Below, in pieces: positions 8,338 to 16,321 of a stretch of 64,000 nucleotides of DNA. Numbering within the stretch: the stretch's first letter is position 1; each line of letters starts with the position of its first letter. Made by a program: the position numbers and the translations under genes. The notes under the pieces were generated by a model, which searched no databases, had not been told where the DNA came from, and worked only from the letters and a program-made list of their open reading frames with translations. The DNA is from JAAFIP01 sp963775085. GTDB lineage: Bacteria > Pseudomonadota > Gammaproteobacteria > Burkholderiales > Burkholderiaceae_C. The DNA lies in NCBI GenBank assembly GCA_963775085.1, contig CAVZHO010000019.1, positions 62,001-126,000 on the forward strand, written 5' to 3'.

Positions 8338-9435
8338 ATGTTGATGTATGGTGTAGCTGGTGGTGCAGCAGGTGGTGCAGCAGGTGGTGCAGCAGGTGGT
8401 GCAGCAGGTGGTGCAGCAGGTGGTGCGGCAGGTGGTGCAGCAGGTGGTGCACCGGGTGTCGGCACGTATGTGGCGGCGGAAGCCTTGCGTAGATGCCGTG
8501 ATGCCATCGTTGACCCCGGCGATGATGCAATTTACCCACAACGACCAGCAAATCCAGAGTTGACGACTTTCAGTGCAAATGCAAAAGAAAATTTAAAACT
8601 TCGTCTCGCGCATTGGGACGCATGGGTCGTGCCGTACATCGTGATGCCCGACCTATTGAGACCCCTTGGATTCGATGTCGCAGCGGATAAGTCTTACGCA
8701 ACCGTGACACTGAATCAACAAGCCGCTTTCACGCTGAACAGGCCAGATGTATCGCAATTCTTGGCTGAACTAAAAGACGTGATTGCAGATGCTGAGCTAC
8801 GCGAAGATCGAGCGTCTGAAATTTTGATGCAAACCGCGGATACGTGGACTTTCTGGGCCACCCTGCTGCCGTTGGGGCCCGACAAAGCACCTGCTACCTG
8901 GCAATTAATGACCATCGCCCAACAACTTTCGGTCTATGTGGAGATGCGTCTAAAACACGAGCTGGCCTGCGCACGTCCAGATACGTACTCAGCACAGGTG
9001 CAACCCATGATTCGCACGCCCGGCCACGGCGCATACCCGATGGGTCATATGTGTGAAGCAACTGTCATCGCAACTTTACTTGCCGAGTTGACTAAACCAT
9101 CAGACGAAACGCAGGCATGGAAGAGTTTAAAGAGACAACTCACCGCACTGGCCCAGCGTATTGGTGACAACCGTATCGTAGCTGGGGTGCATTTTCCCGT
9201 TGATCTAAAGGCTGGGGAACACTTGGGTCGGTGGATAGGAAAGTACTTTTGTCTCAGCAGCTCGGCCGGTGAAAATTCGCTGACTGTAGGGAAATTGGTC
9301 GAATTCAATCCAAAAGCAGGACTCGCTGTCGAGCGGTCAACTGGCCAGGAAATCCAAGTCAATAAATCACCTAGCGCAGTTTTATCTGAACTTTGGGATT
9401 CCGCGCGCAAGGAATGGAGCTGGATTAATCAATAG
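8338..9435 (+). CDS. PAP2 / vanadium-haloperoxidase-like protein with Gly-Ala repeat N-terminus
   Basis: 365 residues from an ATG behind a strong AAAGGAG ribosome site. Residues 8-40 are a (GGAA)n tract encoded by eight 12-bp repeats. The C-terminal half carries the acid phosphatase / vanadium haloperoxidase triad: Lys206 and Arg213 (KHELACARP), a PxGH motif with His237 (YPMGH), then Arg279 and His285 (NRIVAGVHFPVD) with Asp289. The usual Ser of PSGH is Met235, which may alter oxyanion binding. Without a cofactor test it could be a vanadate-dependent haloperoxidase or a phosphatase. No classical signal peptide is seen. It lies between the cyclase-TPR gene (31 bp) and the subtilase gene (65 bp), probably in one operon. 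Confidence 0.8.
   Translation: MLMYGVAGGAAGGAAGGAAGGAAGGAAGGAAGGAAGGAPGVGTYVAAEALRRCRDAIVDPGDDAIYPQRPANPELTTFSANAKENLKLRLAHWDAWVVPYIVMPDLLRPLGFDVAADKSYATVTLNQQAAFTLNRPDVSQFLAELKDVIADAELREDRASEILMQTADTWTFWATLLPLGPDKAPATWQLMTIAQQLSVYVEMRLKHELACARPDTYSAQVQPMIRTPGHGAYPMGHMCEATVIATLLAELTKPSDETQAWKSLKRQLTALAQRIGDNRIVAGVHFPVDLKAGEHLGRWIGKYFCLSSSAGENSLTVGKLVEFNPKAGLAVERSTGQEIQVNKSPSAVLSELWDSARKEWSWINQ
8350..8450 (+). repeat. 12-bp tandem repeat GGTGGTGCAGCA, about eight units
   Basis: Nearly identical GGTGGTGCAGCA units run from the ninth base of the haloperoxidase-like gene; single-base variants (GTAGCT, GCGGCA, CACCGG) mark the ends and one internal unit. Each unit adds GGAA to the protein, so copy-number change keeps the frame. 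The complement is a Gly/Ala/Thr-poor shadow with no gene. Confidence 0.9.
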
Positions 9436-9500
9436 CTAACAGTACCAGCTGGTGCAACTTTAACGCAATAGCTAAGCGCAATGTAACTTCGTTCGAAAAA

Positions 9501-11462
9501 ATGAACAGCGATACCCCCTCACTACTCTGCGGTTTATCGTCGTCCGCGCGGATGAAAATAGATCCTTACCTGACTGTTGCATTTGCAACCCAATGGGTTA
9601 ACTACGCAAAAGGAACGGAAACCGAACCGGTGTTTGCCATTGGTTTTACGCTAGCCTGCGTTAATAAAGCTGATCCTGTCGACGTAAAAGGTGTCTTGCT
9701 GGAGTTGTTCGCTAAGTCGCCGCGATCGAGACTATCGAAAGCGCATTTGAATCGCTTGACGAAGAGTCAACCTGCTTACCTGACTGCAGACGTAAGCGCG
9801 GAACTATTTGTCAAGTTGGCAGAATTACTGCATGTCACTGAAATGCAACTTTGTGCTAACTTGTTGCCAAATCGCGTGGCGCCAAGAATGGTGATGGATC
9901 CTTCTCGTCAATCCGAACTGAAAGATGTATTTCGTTCAACCAAAAAGAAAGTCTTGGCAGTGATCGACCATGGTTGTCCGTTTGCGCATAAAGCATTTTT
10001 GAACGCAGCCAATGAGACTCGAGTTCTTGCAGTCTGGGATCAAGATGAGGTTCCTGATTTTCCGGTGCAAATGGGCTCCATTCCTAAAGGCTATGGCTAC
10101 GGTCGTCAAGTGCATCAGAGCGAACTGAACCAGCTCATCTTAGGGGCAACCTTCGACGGGAGAGTTAACGAAGACCACTGCTACAGGCTTGCACAATACC
10201 CTGGAATGCGAAGCAGCTATACACACGGTTCCTGCACGTTAGGGTTGGCGGCTTCCAAGTGGTTGTCTCCCAGCTTATCTGGCCACGGACGATCCGAGCC
10301 GTGTGATGATGTGATGGACGCAGACGTGATTTTTGTTCAATTGCCTCGCGCTATTCCAATGGCACCCGACCGTGGAAGTATTGAACGCTCTACGTTGGAC
10401 GGTATTCGCTACGTGCTCGATTGCGCAGCTGATGCAGCGCATGTTGCAGTGGTCGTGGATTATGGTACAGAGATGGGCCCACATGATGGGACTTCTTGGT
10501 TTGAGAGGGCACTCGATGCAATGGTCGACGAGGTTCTTGCCACACGAAAAATTACCTTGAAAGTGATTTTTCCGTCCGGCAATTCGCATGAAAAAAAGCG
10601 CCACGCTGTGATATTCCCTCGATCTTGCCCCATAGATACGGAGGCCAAAATAGGATGGTGGATACCCAGAAGCAATGATGCACCGTTACCCGCCGAAATC
10701 TGGGTCAAAAACGACGATTCAAATTTTGAGTTCAGCATTTCTGCGCCAGGGATCGACCTACCCATAGCAAACTTTATTGCGAATCAAGACGTGGTGCTAA
10801 GTTATCCGTCAGGCGTCGCTCCCTTTTGCGTGATTGTTTGTAGGCAATTTCAGGATCAGCGCCAAATATTGATTCAGGTGAGTCCAACAAATGCTATGAA
10901 CGACAAGCAGGCCACCCCGCCTGCAGGGGTATGGACGATGACCTTTAAACCGCGACAGGCGCAGAGGGTTGGCCCCATATTCCTCTACACATGCTGGGGG
11001 GGGCGTAACCCGGGCATGCCGCAAAGAAATTGGCCAGGCAGGTTTTTCGTGGGCAAGGATCATCAAGATTTGGTTGAAATTTCTGGTGATGGAAGCCTGA
11101 TCGGTTCCGGTTGTGGCGAAAATACACTCATGGCGGGTGGTTATGAAAAATGGAATCCTTTGAGTCGTACTGAGTATTCCAGCGGCGGCAAAGCAAGAGG
11201 CGGTAAGCGAAGTAAGAACACCGGCGCGGATTTTCTTGCTGTGACTGAAGAGTCCCCGGTGCTGCCTGGACTACTCTGCTTGGGTACGCGAAGTGCAGGC
11301 CTTGTACGCGTGCGGGGCACCAGCTTTGCTGCGCCGCAGTTGGCTAGGAAAACTATTGCAAATTCACCTATCAGTGCGTTTTTGCCTTCTCCCATCAATG
11401 CGCTGTCGCCTGGCAACCTTAAACGCCGCAAAGAATATGGCGAACCGCGGATGAAGAGTTGA
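9501..11462 (+). CDS. Subtilisin-like serine peptidase (S8), cytoplasmic type
   Basis: 653 residues with the S8 catalytic triad: Asp156 (AVIDHGCPFAH), His242 (SYTHGSCTLG) and Ser608 (RGTSFAAPQLA). The spacing between His and Ser is long (~365 residues), which indicates an inserted domain around 380-560. The first ~130 residues are an N-terminal domain with no recognised family. There is no signal peptide, propeptide signature or membrane anchor, so it may act inside the cell. It is third in the cyclase / haloperoxidase-like module, 65 bp after the second gene, and no clear ribosome site precedes ATG 9501. Its substrate is unknown; regulation of or by its neighbours is inference. Confidence 0.85.
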   Translation: MNSDTPSLLCGLSSSARMKIDPYLTVAFATQWVNYAKGTETEPVFAIGFTLACVNKADPVDVKGVLLELFAKSPRSRLSKAHLNRLTKSQPAYLTADVSAELFVKLAELLHVTEMQLCANLLPNRVAPRMVMDPSRQSELKDVFRSTKKKVLAVIDHGCPFAHKAFLNAANETRVLAVWDQDEVPDFPVQMGSIPKGYGYGRQVHQSELNQLILGATFDGRVNEDHCYRLAQYPGMRSSYTHGSCTLGLAASKWLSPSLSGHGRSEPCDDVMDADVIFVQLPRAIPMAPDRGSIERSTLDGIRYVLDCAADAAHVAVVVDYGTEMGPHDGTSWFERALDAMVDEVLATRKITLKVIFPSGNSHEKKRHAVIFPRSCPIDTEAKIGWWIPRSNDAPLPAEIWVKNDDSNFEFSISAPGIDLPIANFIANQDVVLSYPSGVAPFCVIVCRQFQDQRQILIQVSPTNAMNDKQATPPAGVWTMTFKPRQAQRVGPIFLYTCWGGRNPGMPQRNWPGRFFVGKDHQDLVEISGDGSLIGSGCGENTLMAGGYEKWNPLSRTEYSSGGKARGGKRSKNTGADFLAVTEESPVLPGLLCLGTRSAGLVRVRGTSFAAPQLARKTIANSPISAFLPSPINALSPGNLKRRKEYGEPRMKS

Positions 11463-11568
11463 GATATTTCGCTTGTATCATCGCTGGGACCCGCGCGAGA
11501 TTGTCCTGTCAGGCTCCAGCATGGCGGCCCCTGAGTGGTACGTGACTTAGTTGGCTAGCGCTTGAACT

Positions 11569-12362
11569 TTACCCACGCAAACGGGTCAAGTCCAACTTCA
11601 CCATGCAAGTTCGTTCGCTTATGGTCAAGTTGTGCAAGTCGCATCTTCAAAATACACCAGGGCCGTTAAACTTTCGCTGGGCTGAAAGTTGCGCCCATAC
11701 AGCTCGCGGGCTGCGGCCAGCCCTTGCGGCAAGCTCACACCTGCGGCCACCATGGCGGTGGTGTCGCGATAGTCTTTGGCCTCTGCGCGCTGGAGGATGA
11801 CTTTGGTTTTGGTGGCCATGAGGTCGTCTAGGAGTCTGGGCGGCAGAAGGAAATGAAAATTCTCAATTAATTTTCGACCCTCCAGAATCGCTCAGGCTGC
11901 GTTATATCGACATGGTTAAGGGGTCAAGTACCCCTGAAAATGATGGTTTTCGACCGACTTTTCTTCTGCCGCCCAGACTCCTAGCGAGGCTACTTGCAGC
12001 ACGCCGTCGGAGGTCGTGTCGGGTTGGCCTACGCGACCGGTGCCAATGCCTCCGAAAAAAGAAACTTTGACGTGGGTATGTGTAGTGTCGCTTTAGGGCA
12101 CGTCGACGGTGAAGGTGTTGCGTTGGTCTTGTAGCACCGTGGATTGGGCTATGAATGGGAATGCCGTTTGAAGCGCCGCGTGGTCTAGCGCTGGTTCAGA
12201 GAAAAAATCAAAATCGACGGACAAGCGATGCCCTGGGCGCAAGGCGATAGCGGTGCCCCGGTACAGAGCAAAGCCTAATGCAGCAGCGGGCCGTAGTTCA
12301 GGCCGGAGGCGTTGCTGTGCGGCGGGCAGAATGTCGATGTGTGGCGTGAGGGTGCCCGTCAT
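11569..12362 (-). pseudogene. AbiEii-family nucleotidyltransferase toxin, disrupted
   Basis: The minus strand from ATG 12362 encodes the N-terminus of a nucleotidyl transferase AbiEii/AbiGii-type toxin (TAIALRPGHRLSVDFDFFSE contains the nucleotidyltransferase DFD motif). The frame is broken three times: an in-frame TAA after TFTVDVP (about 12093), a 158-bp MITE at 11828-11986, and a frameshift after TALVYFED (about 11640), beyond which DLHNLTISERT continues in another frame to a stop at 11569. Removing the MITE and one CTAG copy restores QVASLDDLMATKTKVILQ in frame. The toxin is therefore dead. Its presumed partner upstream (12359-12655) overlaps it by ATGA and is intact. Confidence 0.85.
11828..11986. 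mobile_element. MITE with 18-bp inverted ends and CTAG target duplication
   Basis: CTAG plus GAGTCTGGGCGGCAGAAG at the left (11829 on) and the exact inverse CTTCTGCCGCCCAGACTC plus CTAG at the right end (to 11986). The interior (~115 bp) has no open frame and contains a second inverted pair around GGGGTCAAGTACCCC. Excision with one CTAG restores the toxin frame, which proves the 4-bp target duplication. A CTAG target and GAG ends recall IS5-group elements, but the parent IS is not in this window. Confidence 0.88.
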
Positions 12363-12655
12363 GCAAACGTCCGGGTGGGCAGAGGTGGGACTTGGTCAAC
12401 GCTTGCCAGCCCCAATCTATAGTGCCAATAAGACCAGGAGCGTGGGCCAAACTGCCCGGCTTGTGCATGGGTAAGGACATTGCACAGTACTTTGTTGGGT
12501 ACTTGGTGTGTCAGGGTTTGCACGTCCTCGTAGTCGCCGATGTTCATCACTTGGGCTATCACGCGCTCTGGCATGGCCATAGCATCATCGGGTGTTTTCC
12601 ACCAGATATATTTGCTGGCAAGGCTTTTCAATGCGTGGGTGTTGATGTTTTCCAT
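12359..12655 (-). CDS. Small protein upstream of AbiEii-type toxin (DUF6922-like, putative antitoxin partner)
   Basis: 98 residues from ATG 12655 (MENINTHALKSLASKYIWWK). The sequence (SKYIWWKTPDDAMAMPERVI and RSWSYWHYRLGL) resembles DUF6922 proteins, which sit before AbiEii-type nucleotidyltransferase genes; this assignment is from memory. Stop and toxin start overlap as ATGA (12359-12362), so the two were translationally coupled. The length matches the usual partner and the frame is intact, unlike the toxin. Whether it acts as an antitoxin is not shown by the sequence. Confidence 0.6.
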   Translation of the reverse strand: MENINTHALKSLASKYIWWKTPDDAMAMPERVIAQVMNIGDYEDVQTLTHQVPNKVLCNVLTHAQAGQFGPRSWSYWHYRLGLASVDQVPPLPTRTFA

Positions 12656-12759
12656 GCGAGAAATAACAGCGCGTTGAGAGGGTGTAAATAGGCTTCATTT
12701 TACGCCCCGGCAATGAAAAAAAACAACCGCAATAAGGCGATCGCAATCAGGCCTGTTGT

Positions 12760-13431
12760 CTACCACTTGGCAGGCAACTTCTTCACCAGCGTCATGTGGC
12801 GTTTGTCTACGCCGATGTAGCCGCCTTTTTCCAGATCGCGCAAGATTTTGCTGACCATCTCGCGCGAGGTGCCGATGCGCTGGGCCAGGTCGGCGTGGGT
12901 GGTGCGGGCGGGGATGGGGCGCGCGCCGCTGGCATCGGCGGGCTCGGCCAGTGCATTGAGGGTAGCGGCCAGGCGGCCATAGGCGTCTAGCAGGGCGAGG
13001 TTTCGCACGGTGACGGTGGTGGCGCGGGCGCGGGCGATGATTTTGGTGATGAGTTCAAAGGCCAGATCGGGCGAGCGGGCGATATGCTCGCGCACGCGGT
13101 GGGCGGTGACGACGATGCACTGGCAGGGCTCCAGTGCCTCCACGCTGGCCGAGCGCGCGCCGCCGTCGAGCGACATTTCGCCAAAGTAGTCGGGGGCACC
13201 TGTGGTGGCGTAGGTGACCTCGCGGGCCTGCGCGTCGGCACCAAAGATGCGTACGCTGCCCTGTTGCAGCACATACAGGGTGTCGCCCATGTCGCCTTCG
13301 CTGACGATGATGGCCCCCTTGCGGTAGCTGCGCGGCGTGCCTTCGCTGGCCAGCGCCCGCATAGGCTCGCTCAGGCCTGCGCCGGGGGGGAGTGGGGTGG
13401 ATTTGCCAGTTGCGGGTTTTGACGATGCCAT
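12760..13431 (-). CDS. Crp/Fnr-family transcriptional regulator
   Basis: 223 residues from ATG 13431 (MASSKPATGKSTPLPPG). An N-terminal cyclic-nucleotide-binding beta-roll is visible (KGAIIVSEGDMGDTLYVLQQ, and a PDYFGEMSLDGGARSASVEA phosphate-binding-cassette-like region). A long dimer helix follows, then a C-terminal winged HTH (HADLAQRIGTSREMVSKILR). The FGEMSLDGGARSASV stretch resembles the cAMP cassette (GELxL....R(S/T)A), so cAMP binding is possible. A class III cyclase lies 5 kb away in the same island, which makes a functional link tempting but unproven. It is followed upstream by a LuxR-type gene on the same strand, 34 bp away. Confidence 0.88.
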   Translation of the reverse strand: MASSKPATGKSTPLPPGAGLSEPMRALASEGTPRSYRKGAIIVSEGDMGDTLYVLQQGSVRIFGADAQAREVTYATTGAPDYFGEMSLDGGARSASVEALEPCQCIVVTAHRVREHIARSPDLAFELITKIIARARATTVTVRNLALLDAYGRLAATLNALAEPADASGARPIPARTTHADLAQRIGTSREMVSKILRDLEKGGYIGVDKRHMTLVKKLPAKW

Positions 13432-13465
13432 GGACTGGCATTGTGGCATGAACCGGCGAGGCCAA

Positions 13466-14146
13466 TCACCCGGGGATGGCAATCGCAGCCATTAAAGGTG
13501 GCAGCACAGTCAGGCGTTTGAGGATGTCACGGATGCCGTTGCTTTGGGTTTTGGAGCAGATGTTGCGCACATGGCTGCGCACGGTGGATTCGCCAATGTG
13601 CAGTTGCTGGGCCATCTCGGGCGCGGTCAGGCCGTCACTCATCAGGCCGAGTATTTTTTCTTCGGAGGCCGTCAGGCAGTAGGCGCGCGAGAAAAAACTC
13701 AAGGTCAGCGCCTCGCACACGCCGGCGCGGGAGAACATGAGGGCCAGGTGCTGCTCGCCCGAGGCATTGCCGCGCAGGGGCACGACCATTACGCTGGTCC
13801 TGCCGCCCAGGCTGATCATGCTGCGCTTGCCTGCGGCGGCTTTGGACAGCGCCTCGCTGAACAGGCGCACATCGCGTCCGTGGGCTGCGGTAATGATGTC
13901 GGCCACCACCGTGACGCTGTCGCCGCGTGATATGAGGGCATCGGCCGCCAGATTGCGGTGCAGTACACGCCCTTGCAGGTCGATGATGATGACGCCATTG
14001 GCCAGCTCGTCCAGTGCGCTGGCTGCCAGGCTGTCGGTGGGGCTGGCTTGGCCGGGAGCGTTGGCGGCCTGGCTGTCGCTAAAGCCGTAGTTTTTGCCGG
14101 GCAGGACGGGCTTGAAAAGTTGTCCCAGCTGAGGGTTGGTGGTCAT
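13466..14146 (-). CDS. LuxR-type HTH transcriptional regulator with PAS-like N-terminus
   Basis: 226 residues from ATG 14146 (MTTNPQLGQLFKPVLPG). The C-terminal ~65 residues are a LuxR-family HTH: LTASEEKILGLMSDGLTAPE, then MAQQLHIGESTVRSHVRNI. The middle (LDELANGVIIIDLQGRVLHR) looks like a PAS-type sensor fold. No phospho-acceptor receiver domain is seen. The longer frame to 14263 would start inside the rplY terminator region and is not favoured. The gene lies between the Crp-type regulator and rplY at the right edge of the island. Targets unknown. Confidence 0.85.
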   Translation of the reverse strand: MTTNPQLGQLFKPVLPGKNYGFSDSQAANAPGQASPTDSLAASALDELANGVIIIDLQGRVLHRNLAADALISRGDSVTVVADIITAAHGRDVRLFSEALSKAAAGKRSMISLGGRTSVMVVPLRGNASGEQHLALMFSRAGVCEALTLSFFSRAYCLTASEEKILGLMSDGLTAPEMAQQLHIGESTVRSHVRNICSKTQSNGIRDILKRLTVLPPLMAAIAIPG

Positions 14147-14263
14147 GGCATGCTCTTTCGTTGTTCGGGTGAGATGCCTGTAGCTTAAAAATTTACGATC
14201 TTTACAGGTGGGTACTAATCGTGGTGGTTTTGGGTAATAGTTGCCAAAATAGGGGAAGCCCAT

Positions 14264-14290
14264 AAAAAAAGCCCACCGAAGTGGGCTTTT
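14264..14290 (-). terminator. Rho-independent terminator of rplY
   Basis: Stem AAAAGCCCAC (14267-14276), CGAA loop, GTGGGCTTTT (14281-14290). On the minus strand the stem is followed by a T-run (A-run 14264-14270 on the plus strand). It marks the right edge of the accessory island. Confidence 0.85.
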
Positions 14291-14307
14291 GCGCGGAGTA
14301 AGCGGGC

Positions 14308-15006
14308 TTACTTCTTGGCAGGGGCTTTGGCGGCCGGGGTCTTGGCCGCAGCGGCTTTGGGGTCCGCCTTGGCATCGCCTTTAGGCGCTGCTTTGCCCTT
14401 GGCATCAGCTGCCGGGGCGGCACCTGCGGCAGGGGCTTCTTCAGCACCGGCGACGGCTACCACCGAGACGATGACGGGGTTGACCTTGCCTTTGGTGATG
14501 ACTTTGATGCCCTTGGGCAGTTTGATGTCGTTGACATGCAGGGAGGTGCCCTTCTTTAAACCAGACAAATCGACTTCAATGAACTCGGGCAGATCGGCCG
14601 GTAGGCAGACGATGCTCAGCTCGTTGGCTACGTGGTTGAGCACGCAGTTGTCGGTCTTGACGGCTTGGGATTCGGCCTCGCCCTTGAAGTGCAACGGCAC
14701 CTTCATGGACAGCTTGGTGTTGGCATCTACGCGCTGGAAGTCCAGGTGCAGGACTTGCTGTTTGTAGGGGTGGTACTGCACGTTGCGCAGCAGCACTTTG
14801 GATTCGTTGCCCGCCACTTCCATGTCGAGCACGGTAGCGTGGAAGGCTTCCTTCTTCAACGCGTGCCATAGCGCGTTGTGGTCGAGCTCGACCTGGATGG
14901 GAGGGGTGGTACCACCGTAGACGATAGCGGGGGTTCTGCCTGTCATGCGTAGACGGCGGCTCGCACCCGTACCATGCTTGGCGCGCTCAAAAGCGACAAA
15001 TTTCAT
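14308..15006 (-). CDS. rplY: 50S ribosomal protein L25/general stress protein Ctc
   Basis: 232 residues from ATG 15006 (MKFVAFERAKHGTGASRRLR), behind AGGAGTT. It has the long (TL5/Ctc) form: L25 domain (~90 residues, 5S rRNA binding), then a beta domain (NVQYHPYKQQVLHLDFQRV and GLKKGTSLHVNDIKLPKG), then an Ala/Lys/Pro-rich tail (AKTPAAKAPAKK). It binds 5S rRNA in the 50S subunit. The terminator at 14264 follows. pth, normally adjacent, is 8 kb away. prs lies upstream on the same strand. Confidence 0.95.
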   Translation of the reverse strand: MKFVAFERAKHGTGASRRLRMTGRTPAIVYGGTTPPIQVELDHNALWHALKKEAFHATVLDMEVAGNESKVLLRNVQYHPYKQQVLHLDFQRVDANTKLSMKVPLHFKGEAESQAVKTDNCVLNHVANELSIVCLPADLPEFIEVDLSGLKKGTSLHVNDIKLPKGIKVITKGKVNPVIVSVVAVAGAEEAPAAGAAPAADAKGKAAPKGDAKADPKAAAAKTPAAKAPAKK

Positions 15007-15156
15007 AACTAACTCCTGAAGAAGCGCACCGCGACCAGTGATGCTTCGGTTTTTTAAATGCTGCCATGTGAACAAGTGCAAAGCACAAATGCAAAAGGAC
15101 AGCGCGTTGCGGGCTTTAGCGGCTCCCGGCAGGCCGTTTTGGGTACCAGAGTGGCC

Positions 15157-16131
15157 TTAAAACAAATCGTCCTGCTCTGAAAATAAACTCATGACCGACT
15201 CGCCCTTGGCAATGCGCGTGATCGTCTCGGCGATCAGGGGCGCAACGGAGAGCTGGCGGATTTTGTTGCAGGCCTTGGCGGCCTCGGACAGGGGGATGGT
15301 GTTGGTAATGACCACTTCGTCCAGCGCGCTACCCTTGGCAATGCGCTCGATGGCTGGGCCGCTGAACACCGCGTGGGTGCAATAGGCGTAGACCTTTTTT
15401 GCGCCGCGCGCTTTGAGTACTTCAGCGGCTTTGACCAGGGTGCCTGCGGTGTCGATCATGTCGTCCATGATGACGCAGTTGCGCCCTTCGATCTCGCCAA
15501 TGACGTGCATTACCTCGGATACATTGGCCTTGGGACGGCGCTTGTCGATGATGGCCAGGTCGCAACCCAGCTGCTTGGCCAGCGCGCGGGCGCGCACCAC
15601 GCCGCCGACGTCGGGCGAGACCACGATGAGGTCTTCGTATTTTTGTTTGCGCAGGTCGTTGAGCAGCACGGGGGACGCATAGATGTTGTCCACCGGGATA
15701 TCAAAGAAGCCCTGGATCTGGTCGGCATGCAAATCCATGGTGAGGATGTGCGACACGCCCACGGTTTGCAGCAGGTTGGCCACCACCTTGGCCGAGATGG
15801 GCACGCGGCTGGAACGCGGGCGGCGGTCTTGGCGGGCGTAGCCGAAGTAGGGGATGACGGCGCTGATGCGGTCGGCAGATGAGCGCTTGAGCGCGTCGAC
15901 CATGATCAGCAGTTCCATCAGGTTGTCGTTGGTGGGTGCGCAGGTGGACTGCACCACAAACACATCGCGGGCGCGCACGTTTTGGTTGATTTCAACGGTG
16001 ACTTCACCGTCGGAAAAACGGCCTACACTGGCCGCCCCCAGCTTGATGTCCAGGTGGGCGGCAATCTCTTGCGCCATCACCGGATTGGCATTGCCGGTAA
16101 AAACCATGAAATCGGGGTGCAATGCGCTCAT
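15157..16131 (-). CDS. prs: Ribose-phosphate pyrophosphokinase
   Basis: 324 residues from ATG 16131 (MSALHPDFMVFTGNANP). It makes PRPP from ribose 5-phosphate and ATP for nucleotide, histidine and NAD synthesis. Family motifs are complete: DLHADQIQGFFDIP, the flexible loop region after YARQDRRPRSSRVPISAK, VVSPDVGGVVRARA, and the PRPP-binding loop MDDMIDTAGTL. Length is as usual (~315-320). It lies between rplY (same strand) and tRNA-Gln upstream, the typical betaproteobacterial order. Upstream in-frame extension reaches into the tRNA and is not used. Confidence 0.96.
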   Translation of the reverse strand: MSALHPDFMVFTGNANPVMAQEIAAHLDIKLGAASVGRFSDGEVTVEINQNVRARDVFVVQSTCAPTNDNLMELLIMVDALKRSSADRISAVIPYFGYARQDRRPRSSRVPISAKVVANLLQTVGVSHILTMDLHADQIQGFFDIPVDNIYASPVLLNDLRKQKYEDLIVVSPDVGGVVRARALAKQLGCDLAIIDKRRPKANVSEVMHVIGEIEGRNCVIMDDMIDTAGTLVKAAEVLKARGAKKVYAYCTHAVFSGPAIERIAKGSALDEVVITNTIPLSEAAKACNKIRQLSVAPLIAETITRIAKGESVMSLFSEQDDLF

Positions 16132-16175
16132 GATGGGTGATGCGTGATGGCGTAAATCGATCTGTCGAAAAAATT

Positions 16176-16252
16176 TGGCAGGGGAAGAAGGGTTCGAACC
16201 TTCGCATGCTGGAATCAAAATCCAGTGCCTTAACCAGCTTGGCGACTCCCCT
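16176..16252 (-). tRNA. tRNA-Gln (anticodon TTG)
   Basis: 77-nt cloverleaf on the minus strand. The acceptor stem AGGGGAG pairs with TTCCCCT before the discriminator G and encoded CCA. The anticodon loop is TTTTGAT within CTGGA-TCCAG, giving anticodon TTG (reads CAA/CAG). T-loop GGTTCGAACCC is present. Sits between prs and ispE. Confidence 0.95.
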
Positions 16253-16321
16253 ACACGGGCCAGCTTGCACTGGTCAGAAACCTGACCAACAATCAAACTA
16301 GCCGATAAATGTTGCTGTATT

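Noticed and set aside
8127..8563. Open frames on both strands across the 12-bp repeat (Pro-Ala, Thr-Cys, Val-Gln rich)
   Set aside because: Simple-repeat shadows of the haloperoxidase-like gene.
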